Source: Klebsormidium nitens
Lineage: Eukaryota; Streptophyta; Klebsormidiophyceae; Klebsormidiales; Klebsormidiaceae
Reading direction: 5' to 3'
Length of the DNA: 64,000 nt
Assembly (NCBI GenBank): GCA_000708835.1
Contig: DF237009.1
Coordinates: forward strand, 186,001-250,000
Part shown: positions 23,220 through 35,117 of the stretch, piece after piece
Layout of the letters: every line of letters starts with the position of its first letter
Numbering within the stretch: position 1 is the first letter of the stretch
The notes under the pieces: generated by a model
The model's database searches: none
Told to the model about the DNA's origin: nothing
The model's input: the letters and a program-made list of their open reading frames with translations, nothing else
Made by a program: the position numbers and the translations under genes

Positions 23220-26200
23220 ATGTGTGAGAAGGCAGCTGGCAAAGCTCATCGGGGCGGGGACGGATCCAGGTCGCGGCACCCCCCCAAGTCGGAACCAGAT
23301 GTCCCTTCCCTCACCAAAATGTCCCCAGCGCTTTGGCGGGCCCTCAGCCGAGGTTTCGGCGACCGCACCGGGACAGTCCCCCTAGTCTTGGCGCTTTTGG
23401 TCGCCCTCAGCCTTTTCTCGTCGTGCTTCTCGGAAGTCCAAATCGAGGGGGCCTACTCGGATTACATGCAACGGGTGCTCTCGTCGATAGTCACCCCTCC
23501 AAAAGTGTATCCGGGGTTGATTAAACGGCACGGGGTGAAGTTTCCGCGGGTGTCGCATGCGCACGGGGACGGGGATTTGGCTGAGGATGACAAGGGAGGG
23601 TTCAGTAGAGAAGCAACGGTTTTCGGGGAAGAACGTGGGGTCTCCGGATCAGCAGTTCGGGAGCTTTCGGAGGCAGTACGCGAGAAGATAGGGATCGTCC
23701 AAACAGTGTTCAATCCTGCGCAGGGGGCCTTCCTTGTGACGGCAAATAACTCAAGTCTGGTAGAGGAAGTCGGCAGTTCCGGCCAGCTGGTCAGCGTTGG
23801 TAACCTAGTGCTTAACCTCACTAACCCGAGCCTGATCAACCTCACTAATCCGATCATACTCGATCCCCTCGTCCTGCCTAACCCAGTGAACTCGAGCCTG
23901 GCTAAACACGAGGGTTTGAGCTTAGTTACGCTGAACCTAAGCTCAGGTCTCAACGTCAGTCGAGTCACGCCGCCCCCGGTCGTTCTCACGTCGACCGGGG
24001 GCAAGTCGAGCTCAAAGGGTATGATGCCGACGCCCAAGTTTTGGCCGGCCGCGTTTTACAAGCCCGGGAGCGCCGCTTATGATAAGCGCTGCGACCTCGG
24101 GGACGGGGAGTGGGTTCTCGGGCCGAAACGGATGAACATCTCCAACTGTCCGTTTGCGTCGCAAACGAAGGAACGGTGCGCGTGGCGCTTTGCGCGGGAG
24201 CCCAACTACCGGGACTTCCGGTGGCAGCCGCGCGGCTGCGCGCTGCCGGAGTTTGACGCCAGGTGAGAGCGGCTGACTGAGGGGCGGTTGCGAATTCCAG
24301 ATGGTGTCAAGTATGTGGAGCTCTCCCAAGAAGAAAGGGGCCGAGCTTCGATGCCTTAATATAACAGAGACATTTTGGGTGAAGCAGTCACTCTAGGAAT
24401 ATTGTGTGAAGGTGCGCATATTTGACACGTAGTAATTGTATGCAAATTGTGGATAAGAGCCAATGGAAGGCGACTGAACGACTTCTGTAGCAACAGGAAA
24501 AAGAGAAATGTGGTCACCCAGGCACCAAGCGAAGCACGCTTATGGAGGAGCCCTTTCAGACCTCCCGAAATTTCAAGCCTTCATCTTTCAACAACCAGCG
24601 CTTGAACAATCAAGCTTTCAGGTTTCGGGAAGATCTGAGAATCACTGTTCATCGTCCTGGAGCTTCTTCAAACCAATCGGACATCTCCGTAAGGTCTCCG
24701 CACAGGACCTTCTTACTACTCTGGCCCAACAGGACGATTCTCGCAAAGCCAACTCCATCAAAGACTTGCATTGATACGTGTCAATTCTTTCAATGCTGCA
24801 CCAACAGGACAACATTTGCAGCGCTCCTTGTAATCTCAAGCTCCCTCTAAACATCCAGTCTTTCCGCGCAGCTCCTTCTTACACCGGTGGGCCAACAAGA
24901 CGATCCTCGTCGCGGGGGACTCGCTCGGCCGCAACTTCTACGGCTCCTTCATGTGCCACCTGTCGCACGGGGGATCCCTCAACTTGGACGCGAACGCGAG
25001 CGCGGCCGCGGGGTTCCAGATCTTCCGGAACGAGGAGCACAACATCACGATCGGGCGGGCGATGTCCGAGTTTCTGGTGATGAAAGAAACCAGTCAAGAG
25101 GCGTTCTCGCGCCTTAATCAGGTATGGCGTTAACCATTGTTGGTTAGCCCTGTAAGGCCTCTTCGTAACCTCTACTAATAGGGTTTGGGCAGCCTGATAG
25201 TCGCGAATCAGGCGTTGAGCTCAGGCGTTGAGCGCATTAGCTAGCAGTTCACTTTCCTGGTGAACAAGAGATTTGTTTTCCAACTTGACTAAGCGCGTCA
25301 ATTATCGTCGTGTAAACCAACCAGGGTTACTGAGCATGCCGTCAACCATGTTTGTAGGCCGTCGGGTGAAGCAATGTTTCCGGAATCCGCTCGCCAAACC
25401 TGCTCTCATTGTGACCGAAATATCTCCCGGCACTTCTCTTGGGGCCGCAGTTGCGGATCTGTCGAGGCTTATCACTCTTTCCGTGCAGACCGCCAAACGG
25501 TAACCGGCCTTTTCTAACGTCGGTCGTTCAAAGCTCTTGAACATCAGGAAAAGCTCAGAGTTCTGCGGCAGCCTTCGGAAAGCCGAATAGAGTCCTTTCT
25601 CAAGGTCTCAGGACACGTCGCGCCCTTTTCAAACCATCGGGCCAAGCCCTTCCTCTCTCATCTTCGTTCTCATGCCCGCTTCGTTCCGAGCGTCGAGATA
25701 CGCGCATTAGCAGATTGCCACAAAAAAATCTTTTGCATTCTCACCATCAATTCGGCGTCCGATGTCATTCTGACTGTCGCTCTCGCGCGCTCGCAGACGA
25801 TTGAAAAGTATCGGTTCGTTCCCAGCTCGAAGAACCGTTTCCGCATTCTCAAAGCTTCGCTTCGATCTGAACCCCGCTCTCCCCGCGCTCGCAGACCGCC
25901 GGGAAGAACGGGTTCATCCTCCAGATCGACCGGGCCGACCCGCTGTGGGCCATACTAATCCAANNNNNNNNNNNNNNNNNNNNNNNNNNNNNNNNNNNNN
26001 NNNNNNNNNNNNNNNNNNNNNNNNNNNNNNNNNNNNNNNNNNNNNNNNNNNNNNNNNNNNNNNNNNNNNNNNNNNNNNNNNNNNNNNNNNNNNNNNNNNN
26101 NNNNNNNNNNNNNNNNNNNNNNNNNNNNNNNNNNNNNNNNNNNNNNNNNNNNNNNNNNNNNNNNNNNNNNNNNNNNNNNNNNNNNNNNNNNNNNNNNNNN

Positions 26201-28371
26201 NNNNNNNNNNNNNNNNTTCTCCAGATCGACCGGGCCGACCCGCTGTGGGCCCGACTGCTGCCCCGCGCGGACCTACTGATTCTCAACTCGGGCCACTGGT
26301 GGATGGGCGGCGGCAAGGAGAAGCTCTTCGTGCTGGACGGGGAATACCGCCCCGATCTCAGCTGGAGCCGCGCCTTCCGCATGTAAGATGCTTCCCCAGA
26401 ATAGTTATACAGCTTCTCCCGATCAACCTGCCAGTTTTAGTGTCATCTAATTAAGACTAATTTCACTCAACATCAGATCGACTAAGTTAGTCTAAAATAT
26501 TCACTAAAACTGGCAGGTTGCTCGGAAGAAGTGTAACAAGCTCAATTCAAAGTGAGAACGAAGCTAACACTACCCCTACAGTCACCCGCTCCGCACCCGT
26601 GCCCACCCTAACCCCCAGACTAACCCCACCCGTCCCAGTACTATAAGTTGAGCTTACTATACCCTTTTTTGGAATATGACGATACAAGCCTCATGTGCTC
26701 GGTTAAGGAATGGGGTAGGCAAGTCGTATCGATTTCAGGTTAACATGCAGCCAGTTCGAGATAGATCAGTTGCCGGGGGACGGGTAGGGTTACTTTTGGG
26801 GTTAGGGCGGAGCAGATGAGATTGCATCTAGGGTTTTGATTCAGTGCGGCCTCCCGCTTTTGCTTGTGTATCTCGACCTGGCTCAGCGCAACCTGAACGA
26901 TCGAGACTTACGAGTAGGAACCTGTATCTGAGACTATACCCATGCTTTGTGCTTAGTGGAACGGTGAACTGGATCAAAGCTGCGTTCAGGTTGAGGTCGA
27001 GCCACATTTAGCAAGGTAGACGGTTTGTGAACCCTCCTTCGACTTCTCCACTTACTTTTCACTGCATGAAAATGATCCGACGGACTCCGGATCCTTCTGT
27101 TTCATTCTTCTCTTTCTGCTCTTTCCGCAACACCGAAAACCCGTCGAGAATGAGCCATATCTAGCAAGAAAGCATTATCTGAACCCCTCCTTTGATCTTC
27201 TACACTTTTTCTACAATGGAACTCAAGGGAATCGGTTCCTTCCGTTTGAAACTTCTCTTTCCGTTTGTCCGTAGCGGAATGAAGCATGTCCGGAAAGCTG
27301 TGGAGAGGTCCGGCTTCAACGGCACCGCCATCTTCCGGACGTTTTCTCCTTCGCACTACCAAAAGGGCGGCTGGAACTCCGGCGGAACGTGCGACGCAAC
27401 GGAACCGAACCCGCAGCTCCAACTCGATCCGTACGTCCGAAAGTGAGGCCCCGCTTTCGGACGGCTCCTGAGACCCGCGCTTGCGGACGCTCTCTTCGAG
27501 TCAACCCGCTGTTCTGCCCTGCCGCGCTGAGGTTTAGATCGGACAGTCCTTGATCAAGCTTCCCTCTTGGCTTTCTCAAAAGGTCGGAAGCGAGAACCTC
27601 CGACAACTAATCGCGGTTTCCAGGCTGCTTTCTAGTAAGTATTCTGGCCCAAAAGTTCGTCTACTCAAGATAAGCGACTTCCGATGCCAGACACCTCGCG
27701 AAAGTTGCGTGCGCAGCTTCATAACGGACGTTGTTACAACCCCGCTTTGCAGCCGCGCAGTAGCTCCAACTCGTGTGGGCATTGGAGATACTGCGCGAGC
27801 AGTGTCGGTCTTCGCGACATGTGTCGCACAAAGCATCTCGTTTGAGCAATCTTTACAGGCTTGGGCCTCTCCTACAAAGATTCCTTCACGCGGTATCCTG
27901 ACAGTATCTTGAGCTTTTGCGCTTTTGGCCTTCGCTTGAGATTGGCAGGAGAAGGTTGCCCCTTGAAACCATCGCCCATTCTGGAAGTGACCTGCGGACA
28001 TCTTACTCCGGACCCCAATCATTAGGAACGAAACAGGACGCCTCAATCGGGCTTCTATCCCTCGGAAATTCACAGTGTGTCACGTGCAGCTTCTGACCAT
28101 ATGATTCTCACTCCAGGCAATCAGAAAACTGAAAGACACACCTCCTTTTGCCCCCAGTTTCCTCGACTTGACGCGCATGGTCTTTGCCAACTCGACGTTC
28201 CAAGTGATGGAGATCAGCCGGCTCAGCGCCTACCGCAGAGACGGCCACGTGGGCCCCATCGCGGGCGCGAGCGCGACACGTGGCGTCCAGGCGGACTGCA
28301 CCCACTGGTGCGCGGAGGGTGTGACGGACGCATGGGTGGACATTCTGCAAGCCATGCTGCGGACGGAATGA
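23220..28371 (+). CDS. TBL: Trichome-birefringence-like (TBL) PC-esterase, Golgi O-acetyltransferase family
   Basis: TBL proteins are Golgi type II membrane proteins that O-acetylate wall polysaccharides such as xylan, mannan or pectin. Exons: 23220-24262, 24872-25121, a third crossing the assembly gap and ending at 26382 (start at 25895 or inside the gap), 27275-27442 and 28158-28371. A membrane anchor lies near residues 55-72 (VPLVLALLVALSLFSSC). The TBL domain follows a variable stem: CDLGDGEWV, then PRGCALPEFD. The PC-esterase part has VAGDSLGRNFYGSF with the Gly-Asp-Ser nucleophile motif, LILNSGHWW, FRTFSPSHYQKGGWNSGGTC, and the catalytic Asp-x-x-His in ADCTHWC near the C-terminus. Phases agree at all joins outside the gap. 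An alternative ATG at residue 34 lies just before the anchor. Substrate cannot be told from sequence. Confidence 0.85.
24575..24830 (+). repeat. Decayed copies of TBL exon 2 edge
   Basis: The exon 2 edge at 24871 (GCAG|CTCCTTCTTACACCGG then TGGGCCAACAAGACGATC) recurs upstream at about 24703-24745 (ACCTTCTTACTACTCTGGCC, CAACAGGACGATTCTCGC). More decayed copies lie at about 24783-24830 and 24575-24620. All lie in intron 1 in gene orientation. Confidence 0.65.
25788..25963 (+). repeat. Duplicated TBL exon 3 edge beside the gap
   Basis: GCTCGCAG followed by ACGATTGAAAAGTATCGG at 25788-25815 resembles the acceptor edge at 25889-25920 (GCTCGCAG then ACCGCCGGGAAGAACGGG). The 33-bp run starting CTCCAGATCGACCGGGCC occurs just before the gap (about 25918-25951) and again just after it (about 26219-26252). 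After the first copy the frame is lost within a few codons; after the second it continues through the TBL motif. Confidence 0.65.
25964..26216. other. Assembly gap (253 N)
   Basis: A run of unknown bases inside TBL exon/intron 3, bounded on both sides by near-identical sequence, so the assembler probably failed on a local tandem duplication. Confidence 0.95.
26413..26531. mobile_element. MITE-like hairpin in TBL intron 3
   Basis: A 30-bp inverted repeat with two mismatches (arms 26413-26442 and 26502-26531, sharing AACCTGCCAGTTTTAGTG and its complement) encloses about 60 bp of AT-rich sequence that is itself partly self-complementary. No ORF. Target duplication not clear. Confidence 0.7.
26571..26845. 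repeat. Two telomere-like repeat cores in opposite orientation
   Basis: At 26571-26637 the minus strand reads GGGACGGGTGGGGTTAGTC followed by GGGGGTTAGGGTGGGCACGG. At 26776-26845 the plus strand reads GGGACGGGTAGGGTTAC, GGGGTTAGGGCGG and TCTAGGGTTTTGATTCAGTG. Weak inverted arms flank the first (AAGCTCAA / TTGAGCTTACTAT) and perhaps the second. Both are in the same TBL intron. Confidence 0.6.
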
Positions 28372-28720
28372 TTGTGGACGGAAAGGCTGTGGTGCGGAAC
28401 AGATGTGGACGGAATGGCGGCGGATGAGGTGATTGTGCACCGAGTGGCTTGAAGAGAAATGATTGAGGGCGGAACGTTGCGGACGGATTGGTGGCAGACG
28501 GGATGAATGCGGACGGTGGCTGTGAAGGGGATATTTAAGGGCCCAAAGGATTGCGGACGGAACGACTGCGAACGGAATGACGGACGGAGATCATTGCGGG
28601 TGGATCATCTACTGCCCATAGCATAAATGGAGGGATGACGCTGAGCGTTGGCGGGCTCTGTATAAGTGGACCGGACGGAAGGAGGCAAGCGGACGGAAAA
28701 TTTGCGTCCGGAAATATCGA
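28358..28720 (+). repeat. Diverged short repeats (GCGGACGGAATGATTG type) at the TBL 3' end
   Basis: Beginning in the last codons of TBL and continuing past the stop, units like GCGGACGGAATGA, GTGGACGGAAAGG, GCGGACGGATTGG, GCGGACGGAACGA and GCGAACGGAATGA recur irregularly about ten times. This resembles a decayed minisatellite seeded by the end of the coding sequence. Confidence 0.55.
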
Positions 28721-28799
28721 TCGAGGAACGGACGAAGAACGACTTCGGACGCCGGCCGGAAGTGTCCGGATAGGGGCGGACCGAAATCGAAGATTGGTA

Positions 28800-30602
28800 G
28801 TAAAGTATGCAGGAATTCTGTAAACTCAGAGCAGGTAAAGTTTCATACCGTAACAAATACTAGTGCTAGGCTTCACTAGAGTGAATGTTGGCAGAACATT
28901 CAAGATAGGTGAAGAGTTGCTAGGGGATAGACGCAAACGTGCGCGCAGCTGGCGCTTTAGCTTTGACTCTCCAAAGAGCGCTTTGGTTTCTGACATTCCG
29001 CCTTAAAAGCTGGCCTGTTTGGGCGGTCGTTACTCTAAGTTCAACGGCCGGTTTGCATTCACGCAGTCAATCTAATCTAAGAAAGTAACCAGGTTTTGCG
29101 AAACCCATGTACGTACGTAGAGAGACGAGTGGCCCGCGCATTCGTCTCCGAAACGTTCAGATGACATAAGAAGCTCGCGAACACTGAGTGGCGAACAAAT
29201 TTTTCAAGTATGAAAAGCGCTCAAAGGGATTACATGACGCGCATAGTGCCTGGGAATCATCCGAATTCATCATGAGGCGCACCTCAGCGCAAAATGGAAG
29301 CAGGACACATGCGCGCACATTAGGAAGCCTTGGAATGGTTGATTTGTTTTCATCTGCAAATGAGTCGGCAGGGTTGACTGGATATGTATGGAGGCTTATT
29401 CGCCAAATGATGCTCGTTACGTGCGGTTTCGCCTCGCAGGATCTTTCATATTCACCACCGTACTCGAGATGGCACAGTACATTGTAGGTCACTCACTGCG
29501 AGTCGTAACGATCGCGTGGGACTTTACTGAGATCGAGGGCCACATATCCTATGAAAACACACTTAACGAGTCCGACAAAGATTGTATACCCGCTCTGCGT
29601 ATACTTGGACCGGTACCCTCGTCACCTCAGATCAGTCAACAGAAAGCCAAACGTTCCCGGCAGAGGCCCTCTGACTTAGCAATCGATGATCATTCTTGGA
29701 AGCGTTTCGATATCTGCGAGATGTCCTTTTCCCCGGCCATGCGCCGTCGGCACGTACTAGCTCTTAGCTCTTCTAGCATCGTCTTACACACTTGACGAAG
29801 TTGTGCGTGCTTGCGTGTGAAACAAGCTGTGCCCGCAGTCGCGACTTCAGCTCGTCTCGTCAATCATCGTAATTCTCGCCTTTAGCACTTACTTACACCT
29901 CATGGTATCTGATTATGCAGATTAGAACGTACCCGTGTCTACTTGCAAGCCGTTCAAGCTTAATGCAGCTGCACTTTTCGCCAAATCACGGCCACACGGA
30001 ATGTCACACTGAGAATTATCCGCAGAAATACTGGTCGATACAGCCATGTAGATGAGCTCATTCTACAACAGTTGGTTCCATTTTAGCGAGCAGAGCAATG
30101 TTTGTCCACATCACCTAATGATGTCTACCTGGCACGGCCCGCTAGCTGTCAATCAGAAGTTATCCTACCTCAGGTCAGAAACTCTCCCGCGTGAATTATG
30201 GTACACTCTCCCGCGAACTTGCTCGTCTACTTACACAAGCGAGCCGCCTTATTATTGCTCTATGCGTCCCAACGGTTTTGGAGGCCTGAGTTGCGCGTAC
30301 TTGATCTCTGGATAATATCCCTATCCCCATCCCTATTATGGTCACACTTGACGATTATCTTACAAGGCGGTGGCCCTTTTATGTTCCGACTCTTGGTTTG
30401 TACCTACCGGTCAACTTTGGCGCCTCTAAGTTTAACCTTCCTATGATTTGCGAGAAACAAGCAAGCCTCCAAACCATTATGTGTCACTATCACCTTCAAG
30501 CAAAGGGCCTCGGGGCTCGCGTGCCCGACCGCCCGGTCTCTGCCTACCAAGCTACCTTTTCTCATATTTGATAGTGCCCGGTTCTGAATCACCGGGCGCT
30601 TC
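28800..30602. other. Convergent intergenic region between TBL and DCD2
   Basis: No recognisable gene. Frames at 29188-29487 and 29388-29795 (+) have no domain or exon-like GC bias. It presumably contains the two 3' UTRs. Confidence 0.45.
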
Positions 30603-33600
30603 TCAGACCATGGACAGCGGCCGCATGACCCGAGCGTAACTCGCCATCTCAAAACTCTTCTGCCCGGTAGACACGCCCGGTGGAAAACTCCGGGCATAGT
30701 TCACATCCATGGCCGAGCCAGCGCCATAAAGTTTGCCGTTCGCCGGCGGGTAGCTCTCCCCGTAAAACGGGAAATAAGGCCCCGGCGGGCTTTCTGGATA
30801 GGACACGTTAGCAAAAGCAACGTCACCGAAAGTGACGTCAGCCGCGGTAACTCTACCAAAAGTGACGTTAGCAAACGGGCCTCGGGAGGTTGCAGGGGGG
30901 CTCCCGCTGAAAGGGAACGGGCCCATTATGCGACTTTCGTTTTTGACCAAAGAGAGCCCGTTGTAAACGGCCCGGTTTGCTGGGGGCGGGATGGGACTGG
31001 GGCTGGTGGCCGGAGGAGTTCCCCCTGCGGCGGTTGGGGTCGTTGGAGCCGAGGAAGTTACGGCGTCGAACAGGTCAAGAAGGTTGAGGGTCTGCGAAAA
31101 AGAGGAAACCTCTTAAGGTCAGCTCATACGTCGGAGATTGCAGCGTGTGAGAAAGTTCTTGTGCAACGGTCCAAAGACACGGCTGGACAGATCGCCTGAT
31201 CCAGACTGTCACGAAACAGACTAACGAAGACCTCCCAAAAACCTGACCAAACCTCTGTGTACAAGGGCCGAAAACCCGGTGTGTCTCATGCGTTTGACGG
31301 AGGCTTGCGTTATATGGAAAAAGATGGGGGACAGAAACACCATTGAAACGTGAGAAGCTGACCCATTCAAGGGTCAGTATATGGGACAAGGATAAGGGGA
31401 ATCCCGAGTAAGGAAGGTCCTACTAACAATCCTACTAACAACTGCTGATTTCTGCGCAACTCAATCTGGTACGGGACAGGATCCTGATCCGAGCGGAATC
31501 TGATGCTTACCTCCTGAACGGACAGCTGCAACCGGAACTTTGGCCCGTCGTAGTGGTGCAGAATGGGCCGGAAGTGATCCTCGTCCAAGGGACTGCACTG
31601 CTTGCGGACCTTGATGCGGACCTGCAGTGCGAAGTGTCCGATCTTAGAATCTGCAAAAGCGCCACGTGGCGTTCGCCTTTGTATCGTTTCGCTGAGGGAC
31701 TAAATATACCCTCAAGCAAAACACGATGGGAATCTTCAAAGATAGAAAAGTCAGCACTGAAAAGAATGACGAGTACACATCAGTAAAGCCTCGCACAAGA
31801 CTCTGACATGACTCCATTCAGAATTCACTGGCTAATGGTAGACTGAAGCGGACCATCGTAACGACAAACTTGTCTGGTTACTGCTAAATTCCTATCCGAA
31901 AAAAGGTCAAGAAGGAATATGACTCTTTAGGCTCCTTCAGCCCCAGATCGTTCGCTTTTCTACGGCCTAGAATGGCCCGAGTCAGAAGCAGATGGATGCA
32001 AAAAGAACGCCGTTGGTATGTCGACGGTGTGACAAAGTTGGCACTTCCATTCTGTCCCTGCTACTTAGCCAGAGCGCTGACAGAATGAAGATCGTCCAAT
32101 AGGTTGGAAAGTCGAACAGAAAAGTAGAGAGTGCCAGGGAAGAACCACGACCGAATTTCATTGTGTTCTGAATGTCTGCTTTTAGCTGCAGTCCTGCGGC
32201 ACAGCAACCTTTAAGCAGCCGAGTTTCGCTTCCAAGAACTGGTTCGAGTCTTCCAAAACGTCCTTGTCCCCTACCAAAAGCAAACGCAAAGAATTTTTCA
32301 CCTGAGCTGGAAATCTGGACTCTCCCTTGGTCTTCTTATCCTCCCACGCATTTGGATCGAGGTTGGAACCTCCAAAACTAGTAGCCTGCAGACGCATAAA
32401 CAAAGTGAGATAAAGCAAACAGACTGCCAAGTTGGCAATTCGGATTTTCGGAAACGAGCTGGCCAACTAGCTTCGCTGACCCCCTGCCTGGTAAATCAGT
32501 GCGTAGATGAAAGAGCAGATCCAACCAGGCCAATATCTAATGAGGTGAAATCAAAGAAAGGCACTTCAAGGGGATCTACTGATAGCATGTGCAGGCCAAA
32601 CCTGTCCTGAAGTTGACGCCTATTCTGTAAGATCATCTATAGTATCGCAGGATCGACTAAGGTTGCGTCTTACTGCAGATACAGCAAGTAAGCTTCTGAC
32701 ACCACACAACGAGCTGCAAAGATCCGGCTTACGACTTCTGACACAAATTTTAAGCTGCACGGATCAGGTCTCACCTCATATACGCCGTGCAACTGATGTG
32801 TTGTGTAATTGTACAAGAAGAGGGGCAGTCCTGGCTGGATTGCCCGCACAGAGTCACGGTACCGCTGAGGGAGACCTGTGAGAGGGTAGTGACGTCAACA
32901 AGGCTGCCCTTGCAAGCTTCTTTTCAAAGAAAAGGTCTTCCAAGCACTCTTCTTTTCAAGCATGAAGGCAGGATTTTCTACCTCCTACCTCAAGGTGTGA
33001 AATATCAGGTGAGCTTCGAATGTGTTCAATCTCCGTGAAACTAGATGTGAAGGTTCTGGCTAAAATCTGCCATGCAAGTTACAGGTAGTTAATGCTAGCT
33101 TGTGAGGGATTCAATGAAGAAGTCACTGTGAGGGCCAGTGATTGATTGCACAACAAACTCAAAGGCCAGTTCTTGACCTGCAGTGGTCATGACACTTGGA
33201 TGAGCTCCAATTTAAGGGCAGCACAGTATGAGCTCAACTTCTGAAGTTGTCTAAGGGCCATGGCCAAACATAGAGGTGTGAGCAAAGAAGTAGACTGTAA
33301 TACGAAGCAACGAGCTTGTCAAGACGAATATCGTATCTCCAGAAGGAGCGTCGCATTTCATGAAGGACCAAAAGACAAGGAATGACAAAGCATGGAAGTC
33401 GTGATGCGTGCAGGGTGTGTGCCTTTGGTGCGATCCTCGTGATGACCTTTTCAAGTGGTTGCAAAGAGATTGAGACCGTTCTACAAAGTGAAGAAATTTT
33501 CATGACATGTTGCCAAAAAAACTACTCTATTTTCTCAGGAAACTTCACCTTGAACAAAACTCATGAATCAAGCTTGCAAAGAGCCTCACCAATCGACGCA

Positions 33601-33996
33601 AAGAAACAACTTTCATTCACCAACCAATGCGCTGCCTGTGATTACTTAATATCCAGGTTCAGCAGAAGTAAGGGAACCTATTTTGTTGGCAGACCACACA
33701 GCGCCTGACTAGGAGAAGTCTCTGTTCAGGAGTTAGCTGCAACTTCTCTGATAACCTTGCACAGATAAAGTTGAAGCTGAGAAATGAGACAATGGACCCA
33801 AATGAAACTCACCAAAAAGTCTTCGCCTCAGGTCATCCTCCATGGTGTCATTGTTGCAGACAAAGATGTAACCCCCCAAAGGCTCATTCCTAGGGAGGGA
33901 TTCAGCAGGGGGAAGGCTCTTGAACCTTCTATCCTGGTTATTGGGCCCCATGCTTTGGAGCTGATGAAGGGGAATGCCATTGAAAACCCCTGTCAT
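30603..33996 (-). CDS. DCD-domain protein with disordered C-terminal tail (DCD2)
   Basis: A second DCD protein, on the minus strand, 322 residues. Exons: 33996-33813, 32875-32775, 32385-32302, 31621-31511 and 31091-30603, all with GT-AG ends and consistent phases. The domain covers residues 39-160 and is closer to the land-plant consensus than DCD1: LGGYIFVCNNDTMEDDLRRR, LPLFLYNYTTHQLHG, SFGGSNLDPNAW, ESRFPAQVRIKVRK and FRPILHHYDGPKFRLQLSVQ. The tail is Pro/Gly/Ser/Tyr-rich with short repeats of a VTFG type (residues about 230-255). Intron positions within the domain match DCD1 exactly (phase 1 after LFG/IFG, phase 0 after YE/FE, phase 0 after PAQ), and the second exon is 101 nt in both, so they are paralogues. 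Function beyond the domain is unknown. Confidence 0.88.
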
Positions 33997-35117
33997 CTTG
34001 TAACTTGCGTGCTTATACCTTGTGAAGTTCTTTGCTATGTGGTCTTGTATCCTGAGCCCTTGCCTACCTATTTTAATTGGTGGTTACACCACTAGTCCCA
34101 AGCGTACATCTTTTGATGCTTACATCAAAGCCAAAAACTGATTGCCTGCTCTCTGCACCAATTGAGACTTCCTTACTGACCCGAAGAGTCCAAAATCAAA
34201 ACCATGTTGACCACCCTCTTTCAGGACAAAGTTCAAAAGGAAGTAGAAAAAGTTAGAAAGAACCACACGGCAGCAAGTACGGCCCTCCCAACCCAAGCTC
34301 ACTAGCGGCCCAACATAACTATTGTCCGGGGCATTTTGGGAGGATGAAATCTCAGGTCCTTCGGCCCTTCCCCCTCTTTCCCCGGAATCCGGATGCCCTA
34401 GCAATAGGAAATAGGAAACGCAAAGCGTGCGAGCGTGGCGAGAGACCAGCTCGTGGCAACCGACCCTGACAGCCTGCCTGCAAGGCGTCAGAGCTGGTGA
34501 CTTCCAACAGACAGGTGTTCCTAGCTCAAGGGCAGCACCATGGTCGAAGTTTCGCATCTGACAAGTACCGGTATTTGTTGCATGTGAGCCTTCTCAAGGT
34601 AGGTAGGTAGGTAGTCAGTACGTGTGCACTGCAAGTACCTGCTAGTACCAGGTAACCAGGACTGTTCAGATCAGCAAGCTGGATCGAAATGGATAACCGT
34701 ACCTAACCGTTTTGGTACACAGCTGGAAAGCGATCTGCAAAGCGTACACTTTTTGGTTCGCGAATCTCAGGATATCAACCCACATGGATCGAGTGGAATC
34801 CCGAGTCTGATTTCCGAGCGATTCGATACGGGCGAGCGGCAACGCTGACGCCTAGTGCCTATCAGAAGGCTCGGATCGAATGCTGGGCGACAAATCGCAT
34901 ACACTCGCCACCCATATCCATGTGATCCGGATTTACGAAGTCGAGACGTACTATCTGTACTTCTCGGTTTAACAGTGACCAGCTTGCGACACGTGGCAAC
35001 TGTTAGTTCAGTACACACGCTGATTTGTCAGCCCCACATGGCCCAAGCCTAAAGTTGGGGTACACAATGCACAATATGGCTACACGATCATTGTACAATA
35101 TCTGACATCAGCTAGGC
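33997..35117. other. Upstream region of DCD2
   Basis: Probable promoter and 5' UTR of DCD2 (minus strand). It holds a short (GGTA)4 run at 34598-34614. The 145-codon minus frame at 34120-34557 shows no recognisable domain. Confidence 0.4.

Noticed and set aside
29388-29795. 135-codon plus-strand frame between TBL and DCD2
   Set aside because: No family resemblance and no codon bias like the real exons nearby.
34120-34557. 145-codon minus-strand frame just upstream of DCD2
   Set aside because: DCD2 already has a complete N-terminus with its own ATG, and the frame has no domain.
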